Made by a program: the position numbers and the translations under genes. The notes beneath the pieces were generated by a model. That model searched no databases, was not told the origin of the DNA, and worked only from the letters and a program-made list of their open reading frames with translations. Source: Nostoc piscinale CENA21 (GTDB lineage Bacteria > Cyanobacteriota > Cyanobacteriia > Cyanobacteriales > Nostocaceae). Taken from it: DNA of 64,000 nt. The stretch covers positions 3,625,351 to 3,689,350 of the forward strand of contig NZ_CP012036.1 in assembly GCF_001298445.1 (NCBI RefSeq), read 5' to 3'. Each line of letters starts with the position of its first letter. Position 1 is the stretch's first letter. Below, in pieces: positions 18,401-28,881 of this stretch.

Positions 18401-21205
18401 ACTGTTTTATATTCAACTTGATTTTTCGCAGTGCGACTTCCTTCAACTAACTGCGTCACACTACTATATTTCATCTGTTGTAATTCTAAATGCACCCGTT
18501 GACCTGTGATTACTTTCCCTGTAGGTTCAGTCACTATCATTTCCACAGGTAAAGCCTTACCAGCATCAGCAATAAAATTGCTTTTGATTCCAATCAGTTT
18601 GTTACTGGGTAAAGCCGTAAACTTTTGAGAAGCAGCCACAGATAAATTAGAAACATCCGCAACTTGCACATCTACTTGATAAGTCATTGGGTAAGGTAAA
18701 TCTTTCGCCACCATCACAGTTTGACTAGTTTTACCACTTGCATCTAACTTGTCACTGGTTTGCAAAACATCACTGGTTAAAGATGGACTTTCTTCCGGCC
18801 AAAACCATTGTCTACCAAAACTAAATTCTTCCCAACCTTTAGGAATAAAACTAGTTTGTTGACGGGTGACAAAATATTTTGCTTCCCCAGCTTCCACAGG
18901 CGCACCAAATAAATAATTACTAGCGGCTTTCGCTTCCACTTTATCGTTAGTTAGGGCAAACTCTTTATCTAAATTGAGTTCAACTTTAAAATTAGGTGGT
19001 TTAAATTCAGCCACGCGAAACTCGCCTGAAATTTCTTGTCCTTCCTTACCTTTACCCTGAATTGTATAGTAGCCCAAAGCTTGAGTCTTCTGAATGGGTA
19101 ACTCTAGAGAAAATGTCCCAAACTCATTGGTGGTTTTGCCACCTAATTGTGTCTTCTGTCCATCGGGATTAACCAAAGTTAATTGATAAATCGCGTTTTT
19201 ATCTTGTTGAAGAGTCCCATTTTGTAAATAGTCAGTAAAACCAGTAAACCAAGCTTTTTCCCCTGGTTGATATAAGTCTCTATCAGAAAAAATTACACCC
19301 CGTGATTCTGCTTTAGCTTCTTGCCAACCTGCATCAATACCATAACCAAAAGAACCGCTATATTCTTCAGTTCTCGCAAAAGCCCAATCTTGGTTTTCTC
19401 GCGCAATTACTAATAATTGTGGTGATTTAGTAAATCTTTGATTATCTATAAAACACTGCTGTAAATTATCAAATTGCAGTCTTAAAGTTCCATTATCATC
19501 AGTTTTCCCTGTTGCACAAGCTACAGCATTACTAGGATATTTTTCCTCTAACTTTGATTGATAAACTTCCACAGATGCACCCTTCGCAGGTGAACCATCA
19601 CTCAAATGATGCACCCGAATTAAACCAGAGTCGGGAAACCATTGACTAAATACACCCAAATTTGTCAACTGTACTAAACCATAAGTTACAGGTTCCCGCC
19701 ATAATTCCTTGCCATTATCTTGATATTTATTCGTGCGGGCTTGGACTCCATAAGCTAACATTCCTGTCGGACTACCAAGCTTTTCTCGTAATGGGACATT
19801 GACATCAACAAGTTGATTTTTTTTTAGAGTTGACTTTAAAGCTTTGCCAAGAATTTAGCTGTGGTAATAACTCGTTATCATTACCTTTAGGTGAAGCACT
19901 ATTAAAATAAACTAAATCGCTAGGTTGAACTACACGATAAGCAGCTTTATATTGAGACTCTGGTAAATTAACTGTACTAATATTTAACTGTAAATTTTGA
20001 TTAGATGGAAAAATATGTAAATCTGATGGAACCCAAATATCACCCGCCAAATCGCCAGTGTTATATTTTAGGGTGACAGGTTTATTTAAAGTCTGACCAA
20101 ATTTATCTTTAATATTTTTTCCAATAGTAATTTTATAATTAGTTGCAGGTTCTAAAGCGTAGGGATTAAGAGTCACAAAATTAGATTCATCTGGCACTTG
20201 TAACAGTCGAGAAATATCTTTTGGTGCTGGGTCAATTTTGATATTATCTTTAACCGAATCTGCCAGTAATATATTATTAAATTCTAACTGCGGGCTACCT
20301 TTAATAAACCTTCCGTAAGTTCCATTAACATCAGGCTGTCCGTAAAAGTTGATGGTTTTAAACTCTAAAGGTGAATAAGTCGCCAACTTACTCACCGACT
20401 CTTTATCTGTAGGTAAGTTACCGTAATTTGGTAATATGCCGGGAGAAAATACCAGACGGTAGTTAGTCGCTTTTTCTAAACCTTGCTGCGGGATCAGATT
20501 ATAAACCCAATTACGCATTGAAGGGTCAAACTTTTGTAACGGGTCTTCACCTTCGGTTGGTTTTTCTTCTTTCGCTAAATCTATATTAAAGCTGATATCT
20601 TTATTTTTACCTTCGGGGACAAGTTTAAGATGCTCTTGTAACGAAGCTAAATTTAATTCGACATTAGATGTAAATTGCAGCTTTTGTTTTAAATCTATAG
20701 GTTGAATCTCTGCCTTTTCCACAGGATTCACCCCAGGTAAATCAGTCAACTTAATAGGTTCAGTGTTAAAAGTCCAAGCCAAATCTTGATTTAACTTGTG
20801 ATTTTTTAAATCTGACAACCCTGCTTTTAAAGTAACTTGAAATCTTGTTGCTTGAGGTAGGGATTTATCTGCTTGAAAGCCTACCATACGCGGTGTTAAA
20901 AAGCGAAATTGACCGGGTAAAGGCGGCCATAAAGCAAATTTTTGTAATAAATTTTGTTGTTCTGGGCTGTCAAGGTTTTCGACAGGAATTAATGCTTCCT
21001 TAAAGCGGATACGAATCTGATTTAAAGGTGTAGCATCACCAATAGGACTAATTTGTTCAATCCAGTCTGGTAACTTTGGTGGCGTGAGAGGAGAAACGGC
21101 GGGTAATGGTTCTTTGTTGGAGGATACACCTAGTAAACTACAGCCGGTAATGCTTAATATAAATGTGAGAGTAATAAATAATTGGAGGATGATTTTTATA
21201 ATCAT
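15469..21205 (-). pseudogene. Alpha-2-macroglobulin family lipoprotein, frameshifted at an A9 run
   Basis: A periplasmic protease-trapping protein of the bacterial A2M family. The N-terminal frame (21205-19805) has a lipobox (SITGC) and MG-type beta domains. It stops after a run of nine A (coding strand, 19817-19825). Dropping one A continues as NQLVDVNVPLREKLGSPTG into the 1430-residue remainder, giving about 1911 residues, the normal family size. The bait/MG and alpha-helical TED regions are present. The CxEQ thioester motif is absent: the expected place, near 16900-16950, reads DDDLPFAEPAASQ. It is therefore a thioester-less form like E. coli YfaS. It is divergent from pbpC, the classic partner, consistent with a role guarding the periplasm after envelope breach. 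Confidence 0.85.
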
Positions 21206-21442
21206 GTTTTATAAAAATAAACGCAGAGGTACGCTGAGGTAAACGCAAAGTTACACAGAGAAGAAAATTAAAGAGAAACTCGGTATACAATGGATAACCA
21301 ATTTAGTGTAGTTATTTCCAAAAATCACTACAATTCTTAATTTATATTGATAGAGATTGTTAAGTCTTGGAAATAATCACTGATAAAGAAAGAGTCACCG
21401 CGCCACAATTAAAGTAAGTTTTAATATACAGGGGAGTCCCCG
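21206..21442. promoter_or_regulatory. Divergent promoter region of the A2M and pbpC genes
   Basis: A 237-bp gap between two divergent genes must carry both promoters. A repeat-like CGCAGAGGTACGCTGAGG stretch lies next to the A2M start. No specific operator could be identified. Confidence 0.4.
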
Positions 21443-23718
21443 ATGAGACTAAGTAGGCGGCTCATCCAAAAGTCAAAATTTTTCTTAGCTATTGTATTTG
21501 TATGCCTAGTGGTGCGGCTACTGCCTTATTTTGCGCCTATACACACCGCAGATATCGCCCAAAATAAGTTGGCTTTGGAATTTAGCGATCGCAATGGGCT
21601 ACCATTAGGAACAATCCTTACCCGTGACCAAGAACATACCGCCGTCGTACCCTTAAATCAAGTTTCTCCCCAATTTATCAAGGCAATTATCGCCGCCGAA
21701 GATAGCAGTTTCTACCATCATGGCGCGTTGGATATGAAAGCTATTATCCGCGCCATCAACCAAGCCATTCACGCTAAACAAATAGTCTCCGGTGCTTCCA
21801 CAATTACCATGCAGTTGGCGCGGATGTTAGAACCATCATCTCGCAACTTCTCAGGGAAACTGCAAGAAATTTGGTTAGCTTGGCGGTTAGCGGCAGGAAT
21901 GAATAAAGATGAAATTCTCGCTGCATATATCAACCGTCTCCCATTGGGCGGCAATCTATATGGAGTAGAAGCCGCAACCCGGACTTATTTTTCCACACCA
22001 GCGAGTGAGTTAAATCTTGCCCAAGCGAGTCTTTTGGCTGCTATCCCTAATAATCCCACCTACTTTGACCCGCTACAACATTGGGATAGACTCAAACAGC
22101 GTCAAAAATACGTCCTCAACCGGATGGTACAGGATGGCTATATCACCCAACAAATAGCCGACAAAACCCAAACAGAAAAGGTGGTTTTTCAGTCTCGTCA
22201 ACGGGGAATTATCGCCGCGCCTCATTTCTTGTTTTGGTTAGCAAATCAGTTATCAAATACCCAACAAGAAACATCTCCCATTTTTACCACCATCGACCGA
22301 CCATTACAACAATTCGTCGAAGCACAAGCACAACAAGTCATCTCTACCCTCGCCGCTAACAATGTCCACGATGCAGCAGCTTTGGTAATTGACAACCACA
22401 CTGGCGAAGTTTTAGCTTACGTCGGTTCACCTGACTATTTCAACGAAACCAAACTCGGACGTAACGATGGCGTACAAGCACTGCGTCAACCAGGTTCTAC
22501 CCTGAAACCCTTTGTCTATGAGTTGGCGTTAGAAAAAAAAACTGATTCGCCCAAACACCATCTTGGCAGATGTCCCCGCCCACTATGCTATTCCTGGTGC
22601 GAAACTTTATAGCCCTACAGATTATACTCAACGCTTTCTCGGCCCGGTAAGGGTGCGGATAGCGTTAGCCAATTCTTTAAATGTGCCGGCGGTGCGAGTA
22701 TTAGAAAAAAATTGGTGTACCGAGTTTTTTAGCACGTCTGCGTGAACTAGGCTTTACTCACCTCAATCAAACCCCAGAATATTACGGTTTGGGTTTAACT
22801 CTCGGTAGTGGCGAAGTCACGTTATGGGAACTCGCTCAAGCTTACGTCACAATGGCGAGACAAGGACAAAGTATCTCACTTGTAACTACTGTTAACGATT
22901 CTTCCATCCAAAATCTCAAATCTAAAATCGAAAATTCGACAACATGGCAACTAATTACTGATATGTTGAGCGATCGCCACGCCCGCGCCACCGCTTTTGG
23001 TGTAGACTCAGTTTTAAACTTGCCTTTCCCCGCCGCCGTCAAAACTGGTACTTCTTCTAACTTCCGTGATACTTGGACAGTTGGCTTTACCACCGACTAC
23101 ACTGTTGCAACTTGGGTAGGAAATTTCAACGGCGAACCGATGCGTCAAGTATCCGGTGTGATGGGTGCAGCGCCTTTGTGGAACCGCATTATGTTGCACC
23201 TGCACGAAAACCAAGAACCCGCAGCGTTTACAGTTCCCCAAGGGTTCATTCAACTTCCTATATGTGCAGATTCCGGTTTACGCCCCACAGCAGATTGTAA
23301 TTCTATTGTGCAAGAGTATTTTTACCCAGAAGATAAAATTGCTTACGACACTCAAGACAAGTTTAATTTACCGCCCGAATATAATGATTGGTTAGCCAAG
23401 CAGCAATCAAATTTTGTCTCTAGTAATTTGCGAATTGTTTCGCCCCAAAATGGTGATTTGTACTTACTCTATCCAGGTACAGAAGGACAGCAAAAACTAG
23501 AATTTAAACTAGCCGGAAATCCCTCATCAGTTGAGTGGTGGTTGAATGGTGAACAAATAGATACAAAATCAACTAATTTATTTTGGTATCTGCGTCCAGG
23601 AAACTGGAATTTAGAAGCGCGGAGTGGAGACACCAGCGATAAAGTGAATTTTCAAGTAGAATTAGCCAAAATTCGACCAACAAAGCGGGGTTTTTCAGTT
23701 GTTAATTCTCAGAAGTAA
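21443..23718 (+). pseudogene. pbpC: Penicillin-binding protein 1C, two homopolymer frameshifts
   Basis: A bifunctional peptidoglycan synthase anchored by an N-terminal helix. The GT51 transglycosylase has AAEDSSFYHHG with the catalytic Glu and GASTITMQLARML. The transpeptidase has QPGSTLKP (SxxK), ANSLN (SxN) and KTGTS. A C-terminal BiPBP_C domain begins near LRIVSPQNGD. Three frames are needed. An A9 run at 22533-22541 should be A8 to give LEKKLIRPNTILADVP, and an A7 run at 22705-22711 should be A6 to give VLEKIGVPSFLARLRELG. Corrected length is 757 residues, normal for PBP1C. Both indels are one extra A. It is paired with the divergent A2M gene. Confidence 0.87.
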
Positions 23719-23915
23719 ATGTAGTAGCTGATTATAGCATAAAAACCGCCAAATAATAGCTAATACTTGCCATAGCAATTCTCAATTATGCAAGAGAAGC
23801 CAGGTAGCTAAATCCTAATCTTTACAAATTAAATATGTTTGCCATCGTTCATCTTGAGTAAAGATTTGGGAATACTAAGTTTACGTAATTTAATACAGTA
23901 CTAGCAATCTCTAGC

Positions 23916-25802
23916 ATGATATTGGCATTTGTTCCCTATTCTATGTACGTGGCTGGGTTTATTCCACATGGACATTGTTATCTCTGGAAACCCGAACTTG
24001 TATGGCTGAATATTATTTCTGATGGCACGATCGCCTTAGCCTATTATTCCATACCTCTGTTACTGATTTACTTTATTTTCAAACGTCAAGATGTCCCCTT
24101 TAATAGCGTATTTCTATTATTTGGGGCTTTTATCTTGGCTTGTGGTAGTGGACATTTAATGGATATTTGGACGCTTTGGCATCCTGATTATTGGGTTTCA
24201 TCAATTGTAAAAGCTTTTACAGCAATTATCTCAATATATACAGCCTTTGCCTTAATTCATCTCATACCACAAGCTCTGACACTACCTAGTCCAGCACAGT
24301 TAGAAGCTATCAATAAAGTGCTGAAAACTGAAATTATTGAGCGTAAACGTATCGAACAAGAATTACGCCTTGCTGAAGAAGCTGCTAAAAACTCTAACCA
24401 AGCCAAGAGTGAATTTCTCGCTAATATGAGCCATGAATTACGCACACCACTCAACGGTATTCTTGGCTATACACAAATTCTCCAACGCACAGAAAAATTA
24501 AGTGAAAAAGGAAGTAAAGGTGTCGGGATTATTTATCAGTGTGGCTCTCATTTATTAACCCTGATTAATGATATTTTAGATTTATCTAAAATCGAAGCCA
24601 GAAAACTAGACTTAAATCCCATTGATTTTTATTTACCTGCATTTATCGATAGCGTCAGTGAAATTTGTCGTATCCGGGCTGAACAAAAAGTCATCGATTT
24701 TCATCTATTACTTGACCCAGATTTACCCATCGGTATTCGGGCTGATGAAAAACGCTTGCGACAAGTGTTAATTAACTTACTGGGTAATGCTATTAAGTTT
24801 ACTCAACAAGGCAGTGTTACCTTTAAAGTCAAAGTTGTTAACCAAACTATTAATAATCAAGAAAAAATCATTTATAAACTTCGTTTTGAAGTGATAGATA
24901 CTGGCACAGGTATTACACCTGAGCAAATCGAAAAAATATTTGTACCGTTTGAACAAGCAGGAAGTCAAAAACGCCAAATAGAAGGTACAGGATTAGGATT
25001 AGCCATCAGCCAAAAAATTATTTCGTTAATGGGTAGTCAAATTCAAGTAGAAAGTGAATTTGGCAAAGGCAGTAGTTTTTGGTTTGAGGTAGAATCACCA
25101 GAATCTAAAGATTGGGCGAAAGTTTCTAGAGTAGTCGAACAGGGAATTATTATCGGTTATCAAGGACAAACACGCACAATTTTGATTGTGGATGATAAAT
25201 GGGAAAATCGCTCGGTGATTGTCAATTTATTAGAACCAGTAGGATTTATTGTCATAGAAGCTACTCACGGAAAAGAAGCATGGGAAAAAATCAATACTCA
25301 TCAACCAGACTTGATAATTACTGATTTAGTCATGCCTGTCATGGATGGGTTTGAGTTGATTAAAAGTTTGCGTCAGTCTAGTCAATTTGCCAAAATACCT
25401 GCGATCGCTTCTTCTGCCAGTGTCTTTGCAATTGACGAATATAAAAGTATTGATATGGGTGCGAATGCCTTTCTCCCTAAGCCAGTAGAAGCAGAAACAC
25501 TCCTGGAACTACTGCGGCAATTTCTCCAACTAGAATGGTTATACGACAATCAAAGAAATAATATAAAACAAACCAAAACGCCGACTTCAGATGCGTTAGA
25601 TAATTTTATTCTGCCTGACAAAGAAGTTTTACAGCAATTCTTAGGACTCACTCAAGATGGCGATATTCAAAACATTTTAGAACTAGCTGAACAAATTGCT
25701 TCTCAGCAGCAGTTCCAAAAATTTACTCATCACATTATCCAGTTAGCAAAAAACTTCCAACTCAAACGTTTAGAAACTTTTATTCAACAACAAATTAGTT
25801 AA
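23916..25802 (+). CDS. Hybrid histidine kinase with ethylene-binding (ETR1-like) membrane domain
   Basis: A 628-residue sensor. Three hydrophobic helices at residues about 30-120 match the plant ethylene receptor domain: SDGTIALAYYSIPLLLIYF, then FGAFILACGSGHLMDIWTL. The residues equivalent to ETR1 Asp25, Tyr32, Pro36, Cys65 and His69 are Asp36, Tyr43, Pro47, Cys76 and His80 at identical spacing, so Cu(I)/ethylene binding is plausible. Next come a coiled segment, HisKA (NMSHELRTPLNGILG), HATPase (GTGLGLAIS) and a receiver (ILIVDDKWENR, TDLVMPVMDG, PKP). There is no GAF domain, unlike SynEtr1. It is followed after 9 bp by a receiver-kinase gene, a likely signalling partner. Confidence 0.9.
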   Translation: MILAFVPYSMYVAGFIPHGHCYLWKPELVWLNIISDGTIALAYYSIPLLLIYFIFKRQDVPFNSVFLLFGAFILACGSGHLMDIWTLWHPDYWVSSIVKAFTAIISIYTAFALIHLIPQALTLPSPAQLEAINKVLKTEIIERKRIEQELRLAEEAAKNSNQAKSEFLANMSHELRTPLNGILGYTQILQRTEKLSEKGSKGVGIIYQCGSHLLTLINDILDLSKIEARKLDLNPIDFYLPAFIDSVSEICRIRAEQKVIDFHLLLDPDLPIGIRADEKRLRQVLINLLGNAIKFTQQGSVTFKVKVVNQTINNQEKIIYKLRFEVIDTGTGITPEQIEKIFVPFEQAGSQKRQIEGTGLGLAISQKIISLMGSQIQVESEFGKGSSFWFEVESPESKDWAKVSRVVEQGIIIGYQGQTRTILIVDDKWENRSVIVNLLEPVGFIVIEATHGKEAWEKINTHQPDLIITDLVMPVMDGFELIKSLRQSSQFAKIPAIASSASVFAIDEYKSIDMGANAFLPKPVEAETLLELLRQFLQLEWLYDNQRNNIKQTKTPTSDALDNFILPDKEVLQQFLGLTQDGDIQNILELAEQIASQQQFQKFTHHIIQLAKNFQLKRLETFIQQQIS

Positions 25803-25811
25803 TTCAGCATC

Positions 25812-27074
25812 ATGAATCAGGTTTTAACTAAGAGATTTATTTTGATTGTGGATGATAATCCCACCAATTTATCTGTGCTTTCGGAAGCACTAGCGGGTGA
25901 GGGTTGGCGTTTTCGTGTAGCAGTGGATGGCGAAAGTGCGATCGCTCAAGCCGAACGCAACCAACCAGAATTAATTTTACTTGATGTCCAAATGCCTGGT
26001 ATTGACGGCTTTGAAACCTGTCGTCGTCTCAAGGCGAACCCGGTAACGCAAAATATTCCGATTATTTTCACCACAGCCTTAGCTGATACAGAAAGCAAAA
26101 TTCAGGGATTTTCTCTGGGTGCGGTTGATTATATCCCTAAACCCTTTGCCCAAGAAGAAGTAATTGCACGAGTGCGGGTGCATTTACAACTCCAGCAATT
26201 AACTCAATCTTTGGAAGAACAAGTACGCGATCGCACCACTGCATTACAAAAAGCCCAAGTGCAACTGGTACAGCAAGAAAAACTCTCAACTCTCGGAGAG
26301 TTAATCGCGGGAATTGCTCACGAAATGAACAATCCTATTGGTTTTATAGTCAACAACATCCCACCTTTACAAGAATACATTGCTGACATCACCAAGCTAC
26401 TAAAACTTTATGAACAAGAATATCCCCAGCCAACAACCAAAATTTCTACTTTTATTCAAAACTTGGATCTGAAATTTGTCGTCGAAGATTTAGTAAAAAT
26501 TGTCAGTTCTATCCAGGTAGGTTCAGAACGCATTCAGCATCTTTCAACTTCACTCCGCAGTTTTTCACGTTCAGATAGCAACACCAAATTACTCGCTGAT
26601 TTGCATACGGGTATCGATAGTACGCTGATGATTTTACAACATCGCCTCAAGCCTAATGGCGATCACCCCGCAATTGAAGTGATGCGGTCTTACGGTAAGT
26701 TACCTCATGTTCACTGCTACATCGGTGAGATGAATCAAGTATTTATGAATCTACTGGCTAACGCTATTGATGCCCTTGATGAAGCAATTATCCAAGGCAA
26801 AATGAGCGATCGCATTCCACAAATTCAAATTATCACCGATGTCAATTCCCAACACATGGCAATAATTAAAATTGCTGACAATGGTATCGGTATTCCTGAA
26901 AGACTCAAACAAAGACTGTTTGAACCTTTATTTACGACAAAACCCGTCGGTAAAGGTACAGGACTTGGTTTATCCATTGCCCATCAAATTGTTGTCGAAA
27001 AACACAACGGCATCATGGATGTTCATTCTCAACCAGGTATCGGAACTGAGTTTACCATCGCAATTCCGATTTAA
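25812..27074 (+). CDS. Response regulator fused to a histidine kinase
   Basis: A 420-residue soluble protein with an N-terminal receiver domain (ILIVDDNPTNLSVLSEAL, phosphoacceptor in LLDVQMPGIDGFETC, Lys in PKPF). A coiled linker follows (QQLTQSLEEQVRDRTTALQK), then a HisKA-like segment GELIAGIAHEMNNPIGFIVNN and an HATPase domain (NLLANAIDALDEA, DNGIGIP, GKGTGLGLSIAHQIV). Such REC-HK proteins relay phosphate from another kinase. The 9-bp gap after the ethylene-receptor-like kinase implies one transcript and a shared pathway. Confidence 0.9.
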   Translation: MNQVLTKRFILIVDDNPTNLSVLSEALAGEGWRFRVAVDGESAIAQAERNQPELILLDVQMPGIDGFETCRRLKANPVTQNIPIIFTTALADTESKIQGFSLGAVDYIPKPFAQEEVIARVRVHLQLQQLTQSLEEQVRDRTTALQKAQVQLVQQEKLSTLGELIAGIAHEMNNPIGFIVNNIPPLQEYIADITKLLKLYEQEYPQPTTKISTFIQNLDLKFVVEDLVKIVSSIQVGSERIQHLSTSLRSFSRSDSNTKLLADLHTGIDSTLMILQHRLKPNGDHPAIEVMRSYGKLPHVHCYIGEMNQVFMNLLANAIDALDEAIIQGKMSDRIPQIQIITDVNSQHMAIIKIADNGIGIPERLKQRLFEPLFTTKPVGKGTGLGLSIAHQIVVEKHNGIMDVHSQPGIGTEFTIAIPI

Positions 27075-27283
27075 ATTCATCTAGTTGGTAGCCTAAAAGA
27101 TATAGTCATACCTAGAAGTTTACCTAGATGGCATAAACCATAGGTATACCCAAATATTTGGAATTAGAGAATATTTTTATACCTTGCAATCGCCTAAATA
27201 AACTTAATAATACCTCTTCAGAAATTTGCTGTTTTGAAATTGATGATTTAAAGTAGTGCTGAGTTTTTCGGAAACAATCATCA

Positions 27284-27439
27284 ATGACTACTTTAACGAC
27301 AGAAAATCAAAAATCAACCAAGCAGAAAAAGCAGTCTTTAGGACGCGTAGATATTGGTTCTCCCAAAGTACCATTCTGCAAAACCAAAAAGACTAAGCAA
27401 GAACACGAGTTACTCAGTGACTGGGAACACGCTAGTTAA
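27284..27439 (+). CDS. Small basic protein of unknown function (51 residues)
   Basis: An ATG at 27284, with GGAAA about nine bases upstream, opens a 51-codon frame beginning MTTLTTENQKSTKQKKQSLG. It continues with RVDIGSPKVPFCKTKK and ends ELLSDWEHAS. It is rich in Lys and Gln, has one Cys and no membrane segment. Its compositional regularity and ribosome site suggest a real small gene. No family is recognised. It is convergent with the exported-protein gene, with a 4-bp gap. Confidence 0.5.
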   Translation: MTTLTTENQKSTKQKKQSLGRVDIGSPKVPFCKTKKTKQEHELLSDWEHAS

Positions 27440-27443
27440 TCTA

Positions 27444-28007
27444 TTACGAGTTGAAACTCCACTGACACAATTGAGATACTGGTGTCATCCGGGGGCGATT
27501 GTATTGGTAAAATCCCTCAAGATTTAGTAAAGCTTTGCGGTACAAAATCCACGTAGCACTATCCTCGTCAACATTGACGGTATTGAGGATATTTGCCTGA
27601 CTAAGTGTTAAATGTTCTTCTGCATCCCACTTAAACTCAGCAGAATCGACTGTATTTTTCTGCGGAATATCCCACAAAATACTTAGACCTTCGCCTGTGA
27701 TACGATTTTTATCTGCTATCCCACGCACACAAACAAATTGATCAGAGTGCGGATACCCATAATAACCATTCACTTGATTTCCAGTTTTAGAAAAATTAAA
27801 ACAAACTCCAGCTCCATCCCGCCAATCTTGGGGGTCAGGTTGACTGCAAAATTGATATTGACCATTTACTAAACTGGCAATATTCACTGGTTGATTGGTC
27901 AACTGCAAGTCTTGAGCCAAAGGGACTTTATCAGAAATCAGTGAACCTGTGAATAAAGTTAAACAAACAATACCCATTGGTAAGAAATTGCTCATGGTCA
28001 GCATCAT
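27444..28007 (-). CDS. Exported conserved cyanobacterial protein
   Basis: A 187-residue product with a signal peptide (MSNFLPMGIVCLTLFTGSLIS) probably cut near residue 30. The mature part has four or more Cys (YQFCSQP, GAGVCFNF, FVCVRG, QLCQW) that could form disulfides, with Tyr/Gly-rich strands such as GNQVNGYYGYPHSD. I recognise no named family. The alternative start MLTMSN is one codon inside. Confidence 0.6.
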   Translation of the reverse strand: MMLTMSNFLPMGIVCLTLFTGSLISDKVPLAQDLQLTNQPVNIASLVNGQYQFCSQPDPQDWRDGAGVCFNFSKTGNQVNGYYGYPHSDQFVCVRGIADKNRITGEGLSILWDIPQKNTVDSAEFKWDAEEHLTLSQANILNTVNVDEDSATWILYRKALLNLEGFYQYNRPRMTPVSQLCQWSFNS

Positions 28008-28065
28008 CTCACCGATATATTTCTGGGAAACTTGCTTGGAGAAAAAGATTTAAATTAACTAATTT

Positions 28066-28179
28066 CTAAACAACTGGAGCCGCAGCAACCACCATAAACA
28101 TTAGCAATGCCAACATCAAAACCAAGAGTTTGACAATTAGGTAAGTTGTAGGATCATAAAGTGAAAAATCGCTAAACAT
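28066..28179 (-). CDS. 37-residue single-pass membrane protein
   Basis: A strong Shine-Dalgarno GGAGGTG stands seven bases or less before the ATG (complement of 28177-28179). The product begins MFSDFSLYDPTTYLIVKLLV and continues with LMLALLMFMVVAAAPVV. It has a short polar N-terminus and one helix covering most of the protein. The size and layout resemble the tiny subunits of photosystems, cytochrome b6f or NDH-1, but it matches none I can name. It is upstream of the exported protein gene on the same strand, 58 bp away. Confidence 0.7.
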   Translation of the reverse strand: MFSDFSLYDPTTYLIVKLLVLMLALLMFMVVAAAPVV

Positions 28180-28328
28180 GAGACACCTCCATTAACCATG
28201 TTTGCAAAGTTAATTTCAGCAATAAACCTGATGGGGATTAACTGTCTTTCCTACATTTATATTTTCTCTCAAAATTTCCTGACCAGAACCATCATGTAAT
28301 TTTAGGTAACATTTCTCTTGTGTAAGCA

Positions 28329-28349
28329 GGGTGGGCAGTTTGCCCGCCC
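28329..28349 (-). terminator. Hairpin downstream of the Rieske gene
   Basis: GGGTGGGCA pairs with TGCCCGCCC (one G-T wobble) around a 3-base loop, 25 bp beyond the Rieske stop codon. Its G/C-rich stem is of the same GGGTGG/CCACCC type as the hairpin at 29304-29341, so it may be a dispersed repeat used as a terminator. Confidence 0.5.
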
Positions 28350-28373
28350 AATTAATGCGATCGCAATTTTAAT

Positions 28374-28730
28374 TTAACTTTCAGGCACATCAATCAAAAT
28401 ACTGCCTTCTTCCACACGTATCGGAAAAACTGGCAGTGTTTTTTGTTGTGAAACTAATGACAATACCTTACCAACTCCTGGTGGCCAAGGACACCAATTA
28501 TTCACCTGTCCAGTACTCAAATCAAAAGCACTGCGGTGAAACGGACAAACAATCGCCCCGTCTTCAATTTTGCCATTCTTCAAAGGTAATTTTAAATGCG
28601 GACAAGTATTTTCTACTGCATATAATTGATTCTCATGATTGAGCAAGAGAATTTTCCGTTTACCAACATTCACAACTTCTCTCGCACCAGGGGCAAGTGC
28701 ATCAGCCGCCAGAACTTTAGTCCAGCCCAT
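28374..28730 (-). CDS. Rieske [2Fe-2S] ferredoxin-like protein
   Basis: A 118-residue single Rieske domain. Cluster ligands are seen as CPHLKLPL near residue 43 (C-x-H) and CPFHRSAF (C-x2-H). The protein resembles the small ferredoxin subunits that serve as electron carriers (NirD/biphenyl-dioxygenase ferredoxin type). The partner enzyme is not in the neighbourhood. The start ATG at 28730 (MGWTKVLAAD) has AAGGAG six bases upstream; an ATG at 28745 would place that site inside the gene and is rejected. No export signal, so cytoplasmic. Confidence 0.88.
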   Translation of the reverse strand: MGWTKVLAADALAPGAREVVNVGKRKILLLNHENQLYAVENTCPHLKLPLKNGKIEDGAIVCPFHRSAFDLSTGQVNNWCPWPPGVGKVLSLVSQQKTLPVFPIRVEEGSILIDVPES

Positions 28731-28881
28731 TGAGTTCTCCTTCATTAATGGATCTGTTTTCAGTTTCCCGCAATTGTGACATCAGTGCCTATTGTTGCCT
28801 CCTGACTGCTTCCATAACAGGCGGTATAACATAAAGTAGACAAGATACTAACTTTAAATTACTTTACAAAGGTAGTAAAAC

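Noticed and set aside
22563..22745. 60-codon frame inside pbpC as a separate gene
   Set aside because: It carries the transpeptidase SxN region of PBP1C and joins both neighbours by one-base corrections.
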